DNA from: Gammaproteobacteria bacterium RIFCSPHIGHO2_12_FULL_41_20
Lineage (GTDB): Bacteria > Pseudomonadota > Gammaproteobacteria > DSM-16500
Assembly: GCA_001801575.1 (NCBI GenBank)
Contig: MGYC01000025.1
Coordinates: 221-63,529 of the forward strand
Reading direction: 5' to 3'
Length of the DNA stretch: 63,309 nucleotides
In this document: one piece after another, positions 47,867 to 56,902 of the stretch
How positions within the stretch are numbered: position 1 is the first letter of the stretch
Layout: each line of letters opens with the position of its first letter
Translations under genes and position numbers: made by a program
Notes under the pieces: model-generated
The model's input: only the letters and a program-made list of their open reading frames with translations
Databases searched by the model: none
Told to the model about the DNA's origin: nothing

Positions 47867-49300
47867 ATGGAATGGGAAACAGTGATTGGACTCGAAGTCC
47901 ATGCACAACTGAAAACAAAAAGTAAAATTTTCTCTGGTGCCGCTACACAGTTTGGGGCAGATCCAAATACACAAGCCTGCGCTATTGACTTAGGCTTCCC
48001 AGGTGTTTTGCCAGTGCTCAATAGTGAAGTGGTACATATGGCTATTAAATTTGGCCTAGGTATCCATGCAGAAATAGCGGAAAAATCCGTATTCGCACGC
48101 AAAAATTATTTCTACCCTGATCTCCCTAAAGGCTATCAAATCAGCCAATATGAATTACCTGTGGTAGGGAAGGGCCATTTGGATATGCAATTAGAGGATG
48201 GCTCTACCAAGCGCATCCGCATTACTCGTGCTCACTTAGAAGAAGATGCGGGTAAATCACTCCATGAAGATTTTCAAGGACTAAGCGGTATCGATCTAAA
48301 TCGTGCAGGAACCCCTCTATTAGAAATCGTTTCTGAACCGGATATGCGCTCTGCAAAAGAAGCCGTGGCTTATTTAAAAGCATTACACACACTGGTACGT
48401 TATCTCGATATTTGCGATGGCAATATGCAAGAAGGATCGTTTCGTTGTGACGCGAATGTATCTGTACGCCAAAAAGGCCAGGAGAAATATGGTACACGCA
48501 CTGAATTAAAAAATATCAACTCGTTTCGCTTTGTTGAACGTGCCATTAACTATGAGATTGAAAGACAAATTGCTCTCCTGGAAAGCGGTGGCGCCATTAC
48601 GCAAGAAACTCGGTTATATGATTCCGCAAAAAATGAAACTCGTGCTATGCGGAGTAAAGAAGAAGCTAACGACTATCGCTATTTCCCCGACCCCGATCTA
48701 TTACCATTAGTGATTACAGCAGACATGGTTAACGCGGTACGACAACACTTGCCCGAATTACCTCAACAAAAACGGGATCGCTTTGTACAAGAATATGGAT
48801 TAAGCATTTATGATGCAACTATATTGGTAAGTGATAGCACCATGGCTCACTATTATGAAACCACCACCAAAACTGCGGATGGCCATGCCAAATTGGCAGC
48901 TAATTGGATCATTAGTGAATTATTAGGCGCCTTGAATAAAGCTAATTTGGATATTGAAACCAGTCCAATTAGCGCCACACAATTAGGTACATTAGTAAAA
49001 CGCATCGCAGATAATACAATTTCTGGTAAAATTGCAAAAACTGTGTTTGAAGCCTTGTGGAAGCAAGAAGGAGAAGTCGATCATATTATTGAGAGACATG
49101 GACTAAAGCAAGTCACTGATAATTCTGCTATTGAAAAACTCGTGGATGAAATCATCGCTGCACACCCACAGCATGTGGCTGATTATCGTACTGGCAAAGA
49201 AAAACTCTTTGGCTTCTTCGTTGGACAAGTCATGAAAGCATCGGGAGGCAAACTTAATCCACAACAGTTAAACGAGGTATTAAAAAAGAAGTTAAGCTAA
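47867..49300 (+). CDS. gatB: Asp/Glu-tRNA amidotransferase subunit B
   Basis: 477 residues. It activates the misacylated tRNA with ATP. Begins [21 protein letters not shown], includes [30 protein letters not shown], the kinase-like RFEDxx equivalents [29 protein letters not shown] and ELKNINSFR, and a C-terminal YqeY/tail domain ([16 protein letters not shown]). It ends gatCAB and converges with the carrier-like genes, one base apart. Confidence 0.97.
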   Translation: MEWETVIGLEVHAQLKTKSKIFSGAATQFGADPNTQACAIDLGFPGVLPVLNSEVVHMAIKFGLGIHAEIAEKSVFARKNYFYPDLPKGYQISQYELPVVGKGHLDMQLEDGSTKRIRITRAHLEEDAGKSLHEDFQGLSGIDLNRAGTPLLEIVSEPDMRSAKEAVAYLKALHTLVRYLDICDGNMQEGSFRCDANVSVRQKGQEKYGTRTELKNINSFRFVERAINYEIERQIALLESGGAITQETRLYDSAKNETRAMRSKEEANDYRYFPDPDLLPLVITADMVNAVRQHLPELPQQKRDRFVQEYGLSIYDATILVSDSTMAHYYETTTKTADGHAKLAANWIISELLGALNKANLDIETSPISATQLGTLVKRIADNTISGKIAKTVFEALWKQEGEVDHIIERHGLKQVTDNSAIEKLVDEIIAAHPQHVADYRTGKEKLFGFFVGQVMKASGGKLNPQQLNEVLKKKLS

Positions 49301-49301
49301 C

Positions 49302-50567
49302 CTACCGAAATCCACCTCGACGTACAGGATGATACGCATCTAAGGTCCGATCTAGTTCACGAAAATCTGCCATAACAGATTTCGCAACAGGCAACAGCAC
49401 ACACTCATAAGCCATATATCCTACCCCCACCATGACCATCATCACGCCATTTGTCAAAAATATTAATTTCGTTGCTGTTGAAAATCCTGCATAGGCTTTG
49501 TCCACCACCTCTTTCAATCCTCCTACCTTCCAAGCCGCAGACATGGCTTTACCAAATACAGAAGCATCATTCGCTTTAATACCGGCTGTCATAGCCCCAT
49601 CAAAAGGATAAGTCATCGATGCAGCGAAAGAAGCTGAAGCACCAGTTATTGCAAAAATCTTCACTTGTTTTGCTAACCAAGAGTCGTTATCCACCACCAA
49701 CCATTCTCTACCACGCTGCTGCATAGTAATAAATAATGGCCAAAATGGGACTTCTCGAGGTACCCCATAAACGATCGCGCTCTTTAGCGCACCGCGATGT
49801 TCTCGAAAAATAGAAGAAACAATATGTGTTGTTGATTTAGCTGAGCCTAGCAATTGTTTCTTTCTCGCTACATCTACTGGCGCGGTAAGCAAAGTTACAC
49901 CCATTGCTACTGCGGCTGTTCCCAAGGCATCACTGAACCCCGATCGCATACCTTGTTGTTGCAACCAATGGCTTGGGTAGGGTGTAAAAGCGATAATACT
50001 ACCGGATCTAGCTAATCTTAGTCCTAGCATCGAGAAAAAACCCGGGCCATATAAGTTGGATACATAGTAATTAGTATTCGCTCTTGCTCTTTCCATCCAT
50101 GTATTGTTGTGTTGCTGTTGTATACTTGCCGATCCTATTAGTGCATTAGCTTGTGTAGTGACTACATGTTTTAATAATGGTCGACTCAAGGAAGTTGCCG
50201 CCACCGCTCCGACTGTAGACCCGGTAACCTGCTTGGTAAAGGATAGCGCTTGGCCTTCTGCTTCAGCGAGCATTAATCCCTTACTTGGCACATCCTCAAG
50301 CACAACAGAAGAAGCGGCTCCCAAAGAAACAGCTGATGCCACAGTATCCGCAACCGGATGCGACGGTAAAACAGTAAGTGTCGAGGACTGACTAGAAGAC
50401 TCCACCTTAGAATTAGAATCAGGATGATCAACTCGGCTATTAGCGCTAGAATAGAGGTGGACAGGTAGCCCGCAAATATCCTCTGCTAACGAGATAGAGG
50501 ATATACGCTCTTGGGTTTCAATTCGTTCTTGCCACTGACGAAAAGCAAGATGTATCCTATCAAACAT
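49302..50567 (-). CDS. Mitochondrial-carrier-like protein 1, putative secreted effector
   Basis: 421 residues. After a polar N-terminal 110, the chain shows three carrier-like units. Each odd helix ends in a proline motif: SRPLLKHVVTTQ (Pro130), TAPVDVARKK (Pro230-V-Asp232 ... Arg235, Lys237; full P-x-D-x-x-[KR]-x-[KR] form) and TYPFDGAMTAGI (Pro321-F-Asp323). Even helices show REVPFWPLFITMQQ and AYAGFSTATKLIF with a closing YE (387-388), as in mitochondrial carriers. The family is essentially eukaryotic; Legionella LncP is a known bacterial effector example. It shares the start M[FL]DR[IL] and the tail RG-x-GFR-like end with the next gene upstream, 31 bp away in the same operon. Targeting to host mitochondria is inference. 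Confidence 0.65.
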   Translation of the reverse strand: MFDRIHLAFRQWQERIETQERISSISLAEDICGLPVHLYSSANSRVDHPDSNSKVESSSQSSTLTVLPSHPVADTVASAVSLGAASSVVLEDVPSKGLMLAEAEGQALSFTKQVTGSTVGAVAATSLSRPLLKHVVTTQANALIGSASIQQQHNNTWMERARANTNYYVSNLYGPGFFSMLGLRLARSGSIIAFTPYPSHWLQQQGMRSGFSDALGTAAVAMGVTLLTAPVDVARKKQLLGSAKSTTHIVSSIFREHRGALKSAIVYGVPREVPFWPLFITMQQRGREWLVVDNDSWLAKQVKIFAITGASASFAASMTYPFDGAMTAGIKANDASVFGKAMSAAWKVGGLKEVVDKAYAGFSTATKLIFLTNGVMMVMVGVGYMAYECVLLPVAKSVMADFRELDRTLDAYHPVRRGGFR

Positions 50568-50598
50568 GAATGTACTTCCTTGTTTTTAGTATAATGGC

Positions 50599-52509
50599 TT
50601 ATCTAAATCCTCTACCTCGCATATACGAAGAAAATACATCATCACTGCCGCCTTCTTGTTGTGCTTGTGATTCCATTTTCTCTGCATGGACACGCATAGC
50701 ATCACGACAATAAGCCATAGCCCTCTGTGCAGTAGGTGTAAAAGCAGTATATGCCCATTGTGCGCCTTCCAAAGCAACAAAAGTCGTACCCATGGTAACT
50801 GGCATAATTCTCAATGCCAGTCCAAATCCAGAATAAGCTCGCCGTATAGCATTTTTCATGCCAACAGCAAATGCCCGCATCACTTCGCGCGTACCCGCCG
50901 CTTTTACGTCAACACCTAAAACATCCAGTTGAGCACGATTAGCTGCGATCTGCTTTAACAATTCCTGCTGTCCTGCTGCTATGCCTTGTACTCGTAATAA
51001 TTTTAATTGCTCTAACTGCGCTGCAACAGAAATTAATAGCGACTCGATACTTAGGTTATTTCCACTGATTTGTCGCAACTGCGCTCGATACGCATGTCTA
51101 AATGACTGCTGATAGACACTTAGCAATAATTCAGGAAAGGCAAATACTCTGCTTTTCCTAATTGCTAACTTCATTGCCGGATCAAAAGGATAAGTCAGTG
51201 TAGCGGAAGCCGCAGCAGCCGCACCACTAACTGCAAAGTTTTTAGCTCCTTGCATACATCGACCATCATCATCACAAGCAAACTGTGCGCGGAGAGTACG
51301 CCGTAATCCTGGAAAAACTGCCCAAAAAGGTACTTCACGTAGCGCTCCCCATCCAGCAGAAGCACATAGTTGTTGCCAATTTCTTCCAAACATATTAGCC
51401 CAAATGGTTGTTGCACGTTGATTCGGAGTCAACACTTTTTGTATCCGGTGTACAGCAATAGGAGCTGTACCTATAGCCATAAAAGCAGCCACAACGGGAT
51501 AACTTAATCTCTCACTGGCTTCAGAGTTATATCCTTGAGATCGCAGCCAAGCTGCACAAAAAGGTTGCAGACCTAAGATACTACCGGTTCTTAGTAATTG
51601 TAATAGCGTTGCTGAAACAGAATCCGGCCCTATCATATTTGTCACATAAGTCTTAGTCCCGTAACCCACGTTACCAGCGGCTTTTCTAGCAACCGCTCTT
51701 ACTACCCCAGAATCTAACGTGCGCACAGCATCAACTACTCCTCGCCATGACAATGACGGGCCTTTAGAAGCGGCAGCAACTCCTCTACCGCTATCACTCG
51801 CTTGATCCCGAATTAATCGCACGGTTAATGGACGCGTTACCGCCGTAGCCACTGTAGATGAAGCACTGGTACTGAATACTTGCTGGCCAGGTGTCACCGG
51901 CGCTCTTCCCGCTGTCTCCACCGTTATCTCAGCTGCCCCCCCCCCTGTTGTAGCAGCTGCTACAACAGGCACATCCGCTTGTTGCACAGATCGCAGTGCC
52001 GCTGCGGCTGCAGCCACCGTTGCCATAGGACCCGCATCACGAGGAGTAGCGGTATTATGTGAAGCACGACGATTATGACTAGCAGCTATCCAATGTATCA
52101 AATCCCCGTCATCACCCGCCACTGCGTTCCAATCACCTACTCTTAATTCTTGTCTAACCAATGCATCGCCTAAGCCTAAATGTCGAGGCACAGACAATAG
52201 GCTTAATAATCGAGACTGTTGCTGCTGGGGCGTAGTTGGAGAAGTTGGAGAAGTTGGAGGTACAGCTGTTTGTGAAGCAACATTTACTCTCGTGCGTGGC
52301 AAAACCCCAGCATCATCTAAACCCACTACGCCACCACTGTCGCCAAAATCATTAAATACGGTAGAGGCAGGAGAACGACCGCCACTTGATGCACTGCTGC
52401 ATGTATCACTGTCAGCGCTGCTATGCGAATCTCGACTTGATGGGCGACTATCGCTGCTCTCACGCCAACGCGTCACATACTCTCTCATAGCTCTTAATCT
52501 GTCTAACAT
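50599..52509 (-). CDS. Mitochondrial-carrier-like protein 2, putative secreted effector
   Basis: 636 residues, paralogue of the downstream gene. The first 215 are low-complexity Ser/Ala/Thr/Pro. Three carrier-like units follow: VTRPLTVRLIRDQ (Pro227, Arg234, Gln236), TAPIAVHRIQ (Pro350, Asp replaced by Ala) and TYPFDPAMKLAI (Pro441-F-Asp443). Even-helix segments are GWGALREVPFWAVFPGL and RAYSGFGLALRIMPVTMG, close to the carrier pattern Y-x-G-[FL]-x-x-x-x-[LR]-R-x-x-P. About 75 extra residues (475-548, helical, Gln/Leu-rich) interrupt the third unit. The protein ends in RGRGFR, similar to RRGGFR of its partner. A transport function is uncertain because the signature is eroded in units 1 and 2. 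Confidence 0.62.
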   Translation of the reverse strand: MLDRLRAMREYVTRWRESSDSRPSSRDSHSSADSDTCSSASSGGRSPASTVFNDFGDSGGVVGLDDAGVLPRTRVNVASQTAVPPTSPTSPTTPQQQQSRLLSLLSVPRHLGLGDALVRQELRVGDWNAVAGDDGDLIHWIAASHNRRASHNTATPRDAGPMATVAAAAAALRSVQQADVPVVAAATTGGGAAEITVETAGRAPVTPGQQVFSTSASSTVATAVTRPLTVRLIRDQASDSGRGVAAASKGPSLSWRGVVDAVRTLDSGVVRAVARKAAGNVGYGTKTYVTNMIGPDSVSATLLQLLRTGSILGLQPFCAAWLRSQGYNSEASERLSYPVVAAFMAIGTAPIAVHRIQKVLTPNQRATTIWANMFGRNWQQLCASAGWGALREVPFWAVFPGLRRTLRAQFACDDDGRCMQGAKNFAVSGAAAAASATLTYPFDPAMKLAIRKSRVFAFPELLLSVYQQSFRHAYRAQLRQISGNNLSIESLLISVAAQLEQLKLLRVQGIAAGQQELLKQIAANRAQLDVLGVDVKAAGTREVMRAFAVGMKNAIRRAYSGFGLALRIMPVTMGTTFVALEGAQWAYTAFTPTAQRAMAYCRDAMRVHAEKMESQAQQEGGSDDVFSSYMRGRGFR

Positions 52510-52542
52510 ACTAACCCTCGTTTAATAATTTTAATGTTTCAT

Positions 52543-52688
52543 TAGACCTCTTTCCAAACCTCGATCAAAGGCCAATCTCTTTGAAAAAAACCACTCGAAA
52601 TCCTCATTTACTTCTATGTAAACTCCGGGTTTCTCACTCATTTTTTCTTCGACCTTGTCTCTTTGCTCAAGGTTTGGAAAGAGGTCTA
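52543..52688. mobile_element. 146-bp MITE with 19-bp terminal inverted repeats
   Basis: TAGACCTCTTTCCAAACCT (52543-52561) is exactly inverted at 52670-52688. The inside is 108 bp without a usable frame. Ends begin and finish with TA, so a TA target is possible. It lies 33 bp upstream of the second carrier-like gene and may carry or disrupt that gene's promoter. Confidence 0.75.
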
Positions 52689-52757
52689 TTATTTATTTTG
52701 TTTATTTTTATTTGAAAATATATGATACATTAAATATATTAAAAAAATATTATATAT

Positions 52758-52898
52758 CTTTTTTTCCAGCGGTTCCCGCTAACACTGTCATCCTGAGCGT
52801 TAGCGAAGGATCTTCTTAATAAACACCGAGGATTTATTAAGAAGATCCTTCGCTAACGCTCAGGATGACAGTGTTAGCGGGAACCGCTGCTTTTTTTC
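52758..52898. mobile_element. 123-bp palindromic element (copy B) with perfect 9-bp target duplication
   Basis: The element is 52767-52889, from CAGCGGTTCCCGC to its exact complement. The stem has the family core GTCATCCTGAGCGTTAGCG on both arms and the loop AACACCGAGGATT. CTTTTTTTC flanks it on both sides (52758-52766 and 52890-52898). It lies in the 706-bp gap between the divergent carrier-like operon and the coiled-coil gene. Confidence 0.85.
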
Positions 52899-53215
52899 TT
52901 TCCTAATTTTATCCTTTTACTTTCAAGTAATTAGAATTTGCCCTTTTTAAACCATCCTTGTCATGCTCAACTCTTGATATGTTGCTGTAGTTAGGCTGTA
53001 GCTATAATTGATTGATTAATTAGGAAGTATTTTTTAACGCTTGAACCCAAGCCAGGACGCGGTGCATGGTACGCTTATCCGAGATAAAAAGTCAACTATT
53101 TTGCTGGCTTTTCGCAATCTTTTCAGATTCTTCTACCCTGCCTCAAAAATAAATTGCCAAAACAGCCTTATTTTTGTACTCTATTAGGGTATAAAATGAC
53201 CATGAGATTACAACT
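52899..53215. other. Gene-free AT-rich stretch before the coiled-coil gene
   Basis: No credible open frame. The last 40 bp, with TATTAGGGTATAAAATG near 53186-53202, could contain the promoter of the next gene. No clear operator seen. Confidence 0.4.
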
Positions 53216-54196
53216 ATGTCCAAAAGTAGATCGAGTTCACGGGGAGTTTTAACAGATAGCGAAATCTCTACTATGGATACAGCAAGCTTAGTTAAAATTC
53301 TGTCAGAGATACAACAAGCCTCGCAACAACTTTATCGAATAGCCTCCCGCCTTTTTGATACCGCCACGACACAGCATGCTAATTATACCCTCTCTATAGC
53401 TAGCAAATTATTTGAAGATGCGCATCGCAATGCCAATCTCGCACAACAACAACTAACACTCCTAGATAAGATACTAGCAGAATTACAAAATAGACAAGAC
53501 AGCGCTAGTATTGCTCTTGCAACAGAGATTCGCCGGGAAGTATTTGAAACAGCCATAGTAACTAACAACATCGCAAAGGATATGACACAGCAAGCCGAGC
53601 TAGAACAACGGAATATCCAAACAGAAAAATGGGATAAATTATTAGGGCAGAAGGAAACGCAGCTCGCGCAAGCTATAGCATTGGCAAAACAAGCGGAAAT
53701 ACTCATTACTACCAATATGTTAAGAGCTGATGCCCTTATACAAGAAGCCAAGAAAGTAAGAGACGCAGCGATAAGAGATATACAGAGCTATTGCAAAGAG
53801 GTAGTAGATATACAGGAACAGCTCACGCAAACAACCCCCATACCCGGATTGGAACAAACAACCGCTGCAATTCTTCAGATCATCACTGCACGTCATCAAC
53901 CAATACAAGCTAGATTAGACAGTATGGTGCAGAGTGCTAAGCAGAGTATTGATGCGGTAAGTGAACTATTGCAGCGCAAACAAGCACAAATAGACGCATT
54001 AGCCACGGAACCTTGGCCTGCTGCCGATGAAGCTGCAACAGGCGCATCTTCTGCTTCTGGTCCATCAACCCCATCGCTGCAAGATGCCCAGCAATTTATG
54101 ACATTTTCCCCTCAGAGAACACGGCAACAAACGAGAAGAAATCCAGGAGATGAGACTGAGTTATCCGTGTTAACGCCCCAAGATCACCGCCCCTAA
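53216..54196 (+). CDS. Hypothetical coiled-coil protein, effector-like
   Basis: 326 residues from ATG 53216 (weak ribosome site). Almost wholly helical with heptads from about 25 to 265 (LVKILSEIQQASQQLYRIAS; WDKLLGQKETQLAQAIALAK; RLDSMVQSAKQSIDAVSEL). The final 60 residues are low-complexity (Ala/Ser/Pro/Thr) with an acidic-polar end (NPGDETELSVLTPQDHRP), which resembles the C-terminal signals of some type IV effectors (inference). No family recognised. The stop lies within the outermost arm of a nested palindrome (54197-54390), which separates it from convergent lptG. Confidence 0.55.
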   Translation: MSKSRSSSRGVLTDSEISTMDTASLVKILSEIQQASQQLYRIASRLFDTATTQHANYTLSIASKLFEDAHRNANLAQQQLTLLDKILAELQNRQDSASIALATEIRREVFETAIVTNNIAKDMTQQAELEQRNIQTEKWDKLLGQKETQLAQAIALAKQAEILITTNMLRADALIQEAKKVRDAAIRDIQSYCKEVVDIQEQLTQTTPIPGLEQTTAAILQIITARHQPIQARLDSMVQSAKQSIDAVSELLQRKQAQIDALATEPWPAADEAATGASSASGPSTPSLQDAQQFMTFSPQRTRQQTRRNPGDETELSVLTPQDHRP

Positions 54197-54390
54197 ACGC
54201 GGATTTCGGATAAGACAGGAGTTTCGCACTTTATCAGGAGCTCCCGTTAACACTGTCATCCTGAGCGTTAGCGAAGGATCTTCTTAATAAACACTGAGGA
54301 TTTATTAAGAAGATCCTTCGCTAACGCTCAGGATGACAGTGTTAACGGGAGCTCCTGATAAAGTGCGAAACTCCTGTAAGAAATCCGCGT
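54197..54390. mobile_element. Nested palindrome: 123-bp element (copy C) inside a CAGGAGTTTCGC palindrome
   Basis: Three layers share one axis. The inner 54235-54357 is a 123-bp copy (ends CAGGAGCTCCCGTTAAC and its complement; core as in A and B, loop AACACTGAGGATT). The middle layer CAGGAGTTTCGCACTTTAT (54216-54234) and its exact complement (54358-54376) enclose it. The outer layer ACGCGGATTT (54197-54206) pairs with AAATCCGCGT (54381-54390). TAAGA occurs on both sides of the middle layer (54211-54215, 54377-54381). The inner copy has no direct 9-bp duplication: its flanks are inverted. It sits between convergent stops and could terminate both. Confidence 0.85.
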
Positions 54391-54391
54391 T

Positions 54392-55459
54392 CTAACGCAA
54401 GGAACGCAATAAAAATACGCTCAGCCCTATAAATAACAAAGAGGGAGACAAAGCTGCTAACCATGGCGGAAACTGGAAGATTACACTGGCTTGCCCAAAA
54501 AAGGCATTTAAAATATAAAATAAAAAACCAATCAGCACCCCCCACAACCAACGCCAGCCCATGGCAGACGAGCCACGCACGCCTAATACAAATGGAATAG
54601 CTAAAAATACCATAACCAAAGAGGTTAATGGCTGAAATATCCGCTCCCACAATTCATATTGATACGGTGTCGCCTGTAACCCATTTCTCACCAGATAACG
54701 TATGAATTTCAGTAAGCGACCCAGTGACATTTCACTCGGTTCAATCAATCCCATAGTTAATAAATTAGGGTTAAGCTTGATACTCAATGGTAACTGCTCG
54801 ACATGCTGGCTATACAGACGATTGCTAGACAATGTTGTTTGCATCACATCATGCAAAACCCAGCGATCGTCCTGTAAATCCAATGACTTCGCATAATAAG
54901 TCTCTTGCAAGCGGTGCTCTGCATTAAATTGGTAACCTGTGACACCTTCTAAGCGGTGTCTATTGACAACTTGCTCCACATACAAAAAAGTATCTCCCTC
55001 ATGCATCCAAATACCCGACCCCGTTACTACTGCCTGGCCACCACTCTTAGCACTTTCTTTTTTAACGGCTGCCAAGTAGCTTGCGGCAGGAGCTATCCAC
55101 TCCCCTACCAGGGTAATAAGTAAGGTTAAAATCACTGCTGCGACGAAAACCGCTTTGGAAACCTGAGCAATTGAGAATCCTGAAGTACGCATAACCACTA
55201 ATTCACGCTGCGAACTTAATACCCCTAAACCTATCATGCCGCCTAATAACATTAGTATCGGGAACAATTGATATAACTCGTGTGGCAAGCGCAGCAATAC
55301 ATACCCCATTGCTTGCCCTATACGATAATCACCAACGCCAAGATCCTTTAGCTCCCCCAATAAAGTGATAAAGAAGATTAACCCCATCACCACGATGGTC
55401 ACCAATCCCGCAGAGAGTAAAATGGCTCTTATAATATAACGATGTAAGATGGATATCAT
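54392..55459 (-). CDS. lptG: LPS export permease LptG
   Basis: 355 residues. Six membrane segments arranged three + three around a periplasmic domain, as in LptG: helix 1 AILLSAGLVTIVVMGLIFFI, and the gate region GDYRIGQAMGYVLLRLPHELYQ. LptG with LptF and two LptB forms the ABC transporter that extracts LPS from the inner membrane. The start overlaps the lptF stop by 4 bp (ATGA), so both are translated together. It converges with the coiled-coil gene. Confidence 0.93.
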   Translation of the reverse strand: MISILHRYIIRAILLSAGLVTIVVMGLIFFITLLGELKDLGVGDYRIGQAMGYVLLRLPHELYQLFPILMLLGGMIGLGVLSSQRELVVMRTSGFSIAQVSKAVFVAAVILTLLITLVGEWIAPAASYLAAVKKESAKSGGQAVVTGSGIWMHEGDTFLYVEQVVNRHRLEGVTGYQFNAEHRLQETYYAKSLDLQDDRWVLHDVMQTTLSSNRLYSQHVEQLPLSIKLNPNLLTMGLIEPSEMSLGRLLKFIRYLVRNGLQATPYQYELWERIFQPLTSLVMVFLAIPFVLGVRGSSAMGWRWLWGVLIGFLFYILNAFFGQASVIFQFPPWLAALSPSLLFIGLSVFLLRSLR

Positions 55460-56568
55460 GATAGATGCAACAAAGTACGAATAGAACGTTTAGAAAATAA
55501 AAACATACTCACTATCATTATTAAAAATAGTACCCCATGTGTTCCCCACATACCAATCGTAATCGGCAATAATTTCTGCTCAACCCAATGACGACTGACA
55601 AATAATAAATTCGCGTAAATAATATAAATAAGTACAGCGGGTAACAACAATAAATATTTGCCTTGTCTAGGCTTTACACAACTCAAAGGAACCGCCAACC
55701 AAACCAATAAGAACACCGACAACGGCAGTGAGAGCCGCCACTGTAATTCTGCTGCATAATTAGGCTGATGATAACCTCGCCATAAGGTCATAGTTGGAAT
55801 CGCCTCTTCTTGTTGATGGGGAGGGCGTGTTTCCATGGGTAAGCGCACTGCGTACTTATTAAATTGGATAATTTTATAATTATTTTGTCCCGGGACACCT
55901 TCGTAGCGATGCCCTTGCGATGCCACAAAAAAACGACCGCCTGTTTCTTGCTCCTTCATCGCATAACCCTGGTTAGCATACACCACCACCCAAGGAGTTT
56001 CGCCTGACTTTGCCGTATCTTGACGTTTTTCTTCAGCAAGAAAAATATTCTGTGCACGTTTATGATCTGTCGACAACTGCTCAACATACACAACGCGATG
56101 CCCATCATAACTCACTTGGAAACGACCAGGCATCAAGGTTTGCAACAAATGTTCATAGGCAACGTCCTGATTAACCATATGCTCACGTTGTGCAGCAATC
56201 CACGGGTTCACCCATACCATGAGTATAAAAACCACCATGGCAACACCTATGGCAAATAATGTAGTCAATCCCAGTAAACGACGTTGCGAAAAACCACAAG
56301 CATGCAAAACAATCATTTCACTATTTGCATACAGACGTCCGTATGCAAGCAACACGCCTAAATACATGCCTAATGGCAGTAATAGCGCCAACAAATAAGG
56401 AATCTCAAACCCAAGCAGGCGTAACAACATATTCACTGCCAATTTGCCCGCAGCAATATAATTCAAATAACGTACTAATTCCTGGCTAAGAAAAACTAGC
56501 AACAATACGAATGTCACCACCAGTAAGGTAATGCAAACTTCTTTTAGTAAATAACGCGATATAATCAT
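55456..56568 (-). CDS. lptF: LPS export permease LptF
   Basis: 370 residues. MIISRYLLKEVCITLLVVTFVLLLVFLSQELVRYLNYIAAGK is the typical LptF N-terminus; six membrane segments flank a periplasmic jelly-roll part (about 110-250). Partner of LptG. The gene is divergent from pepA, the usual gammaproteobacterial arrangement, with a palindromic element in the 334-bp gap. Confidence 0.94.
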   Translation of the reverse strand: MIISRYLLKEVCITLLVVTFVLLLVFLSQELVRYLNYIAAGKLAVNMLLRLLGFEIPYLLALLLPLGMYLGVLLAYGRLYANSEMIVLHACGFSQRRLLGLTTLFAIGVAMVVFILMVWVNPWIAAQREHMVNQDVAYEHLLQTLMPGRFQVSYDGHRVVYVEQLSTDHKRAQNIFLAEEKRQDTAKSGETPWVVVYANQGYAMKEQETGGRFFVASQGHRYEGVPGQNNYKIIQFNKYAVRLPMETRPPHQQEEAIPTMTLWRGYHQPNYAAELQWRLSLPLSVFLLVWLAVPLSCVKPRQGKYLLLLPAVLIYIIYANLLFVSRHWVEQKLLPITIGMWGTHGVLFLIMIVSMFLFSKRSIRTLLHLS

Positions 56569-56658
56569 TGCTGTATAAACACCTTTTTGCTTACCATTCT
56601 TTATTCACCGAGAATTCTTGTACTTTCTTGCTAATCCTCTGTTTTTTAGTAAAATCTA

Positions 56659-56863
56659 TACCCTGAACAGGAGTTCCCGCTAACACTGTTATCCTGAGCG
56701 TTAAGCTGTCATCCTGAGCGTTAGCGAAGGATCAGCATCCTTGTCACAATACAGTCAACAAGGATGCTGATCCTTCGCTAACGCTCAGGATGACAGCTTA
56801 ACGCTCAGGATGACAGCTTAACGCTCAGGATAACAGTGTTAGCGGGAACTCCTGTACTCTGAA
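56659..56863. mobile_element. 187-bp palindromic element (copy D) with expanded arms and 9-bp target duplication (8/9)
   Basis: The element is 56668-56854, from CAGGAGTTCCCGC to its complement. The flanks TACCCTGAA (56659-56667) and TACTCTGAA (56855-56863) agree at 8 of 9 positions. The arms hold the core GTCATCCTGAGCGTTA more than once: two units in the left arm (CTGTTATCCTGAGCGTTAAG, then CTGTCATCCTGAGCG) and three in the right, so one unit of 20 bp is unpaired. The inner part (GATCAGCATCCTTGT ...) differs from copies A-C. It separates lptF and pepA. Confidence 0.85.
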
Positions 56864-56902
56864 CATAGATTATATCAAAAATTACACTTCTCAGGAGCCA
56901 TC

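Noticed and set aside
52758-52898. Possibility that the CTTTTTTTC flanks of copy B are a chance of low complexity
   Set aside because: It cannot be excluded for B alone, but copies A and D show 9-bp duplications of mixed sequence with the same element borders, so the same reading for B is the simplest.
54235-54357. Simple rho-independent terminator for the coiled-coil gene and lptG
   Set aside because: The stem is far longer than needed, has no T-run at its foot, and identical 123-bp elements with 9-bp duplications occur where no termination is needed. It may terminate, but that is not its origin.
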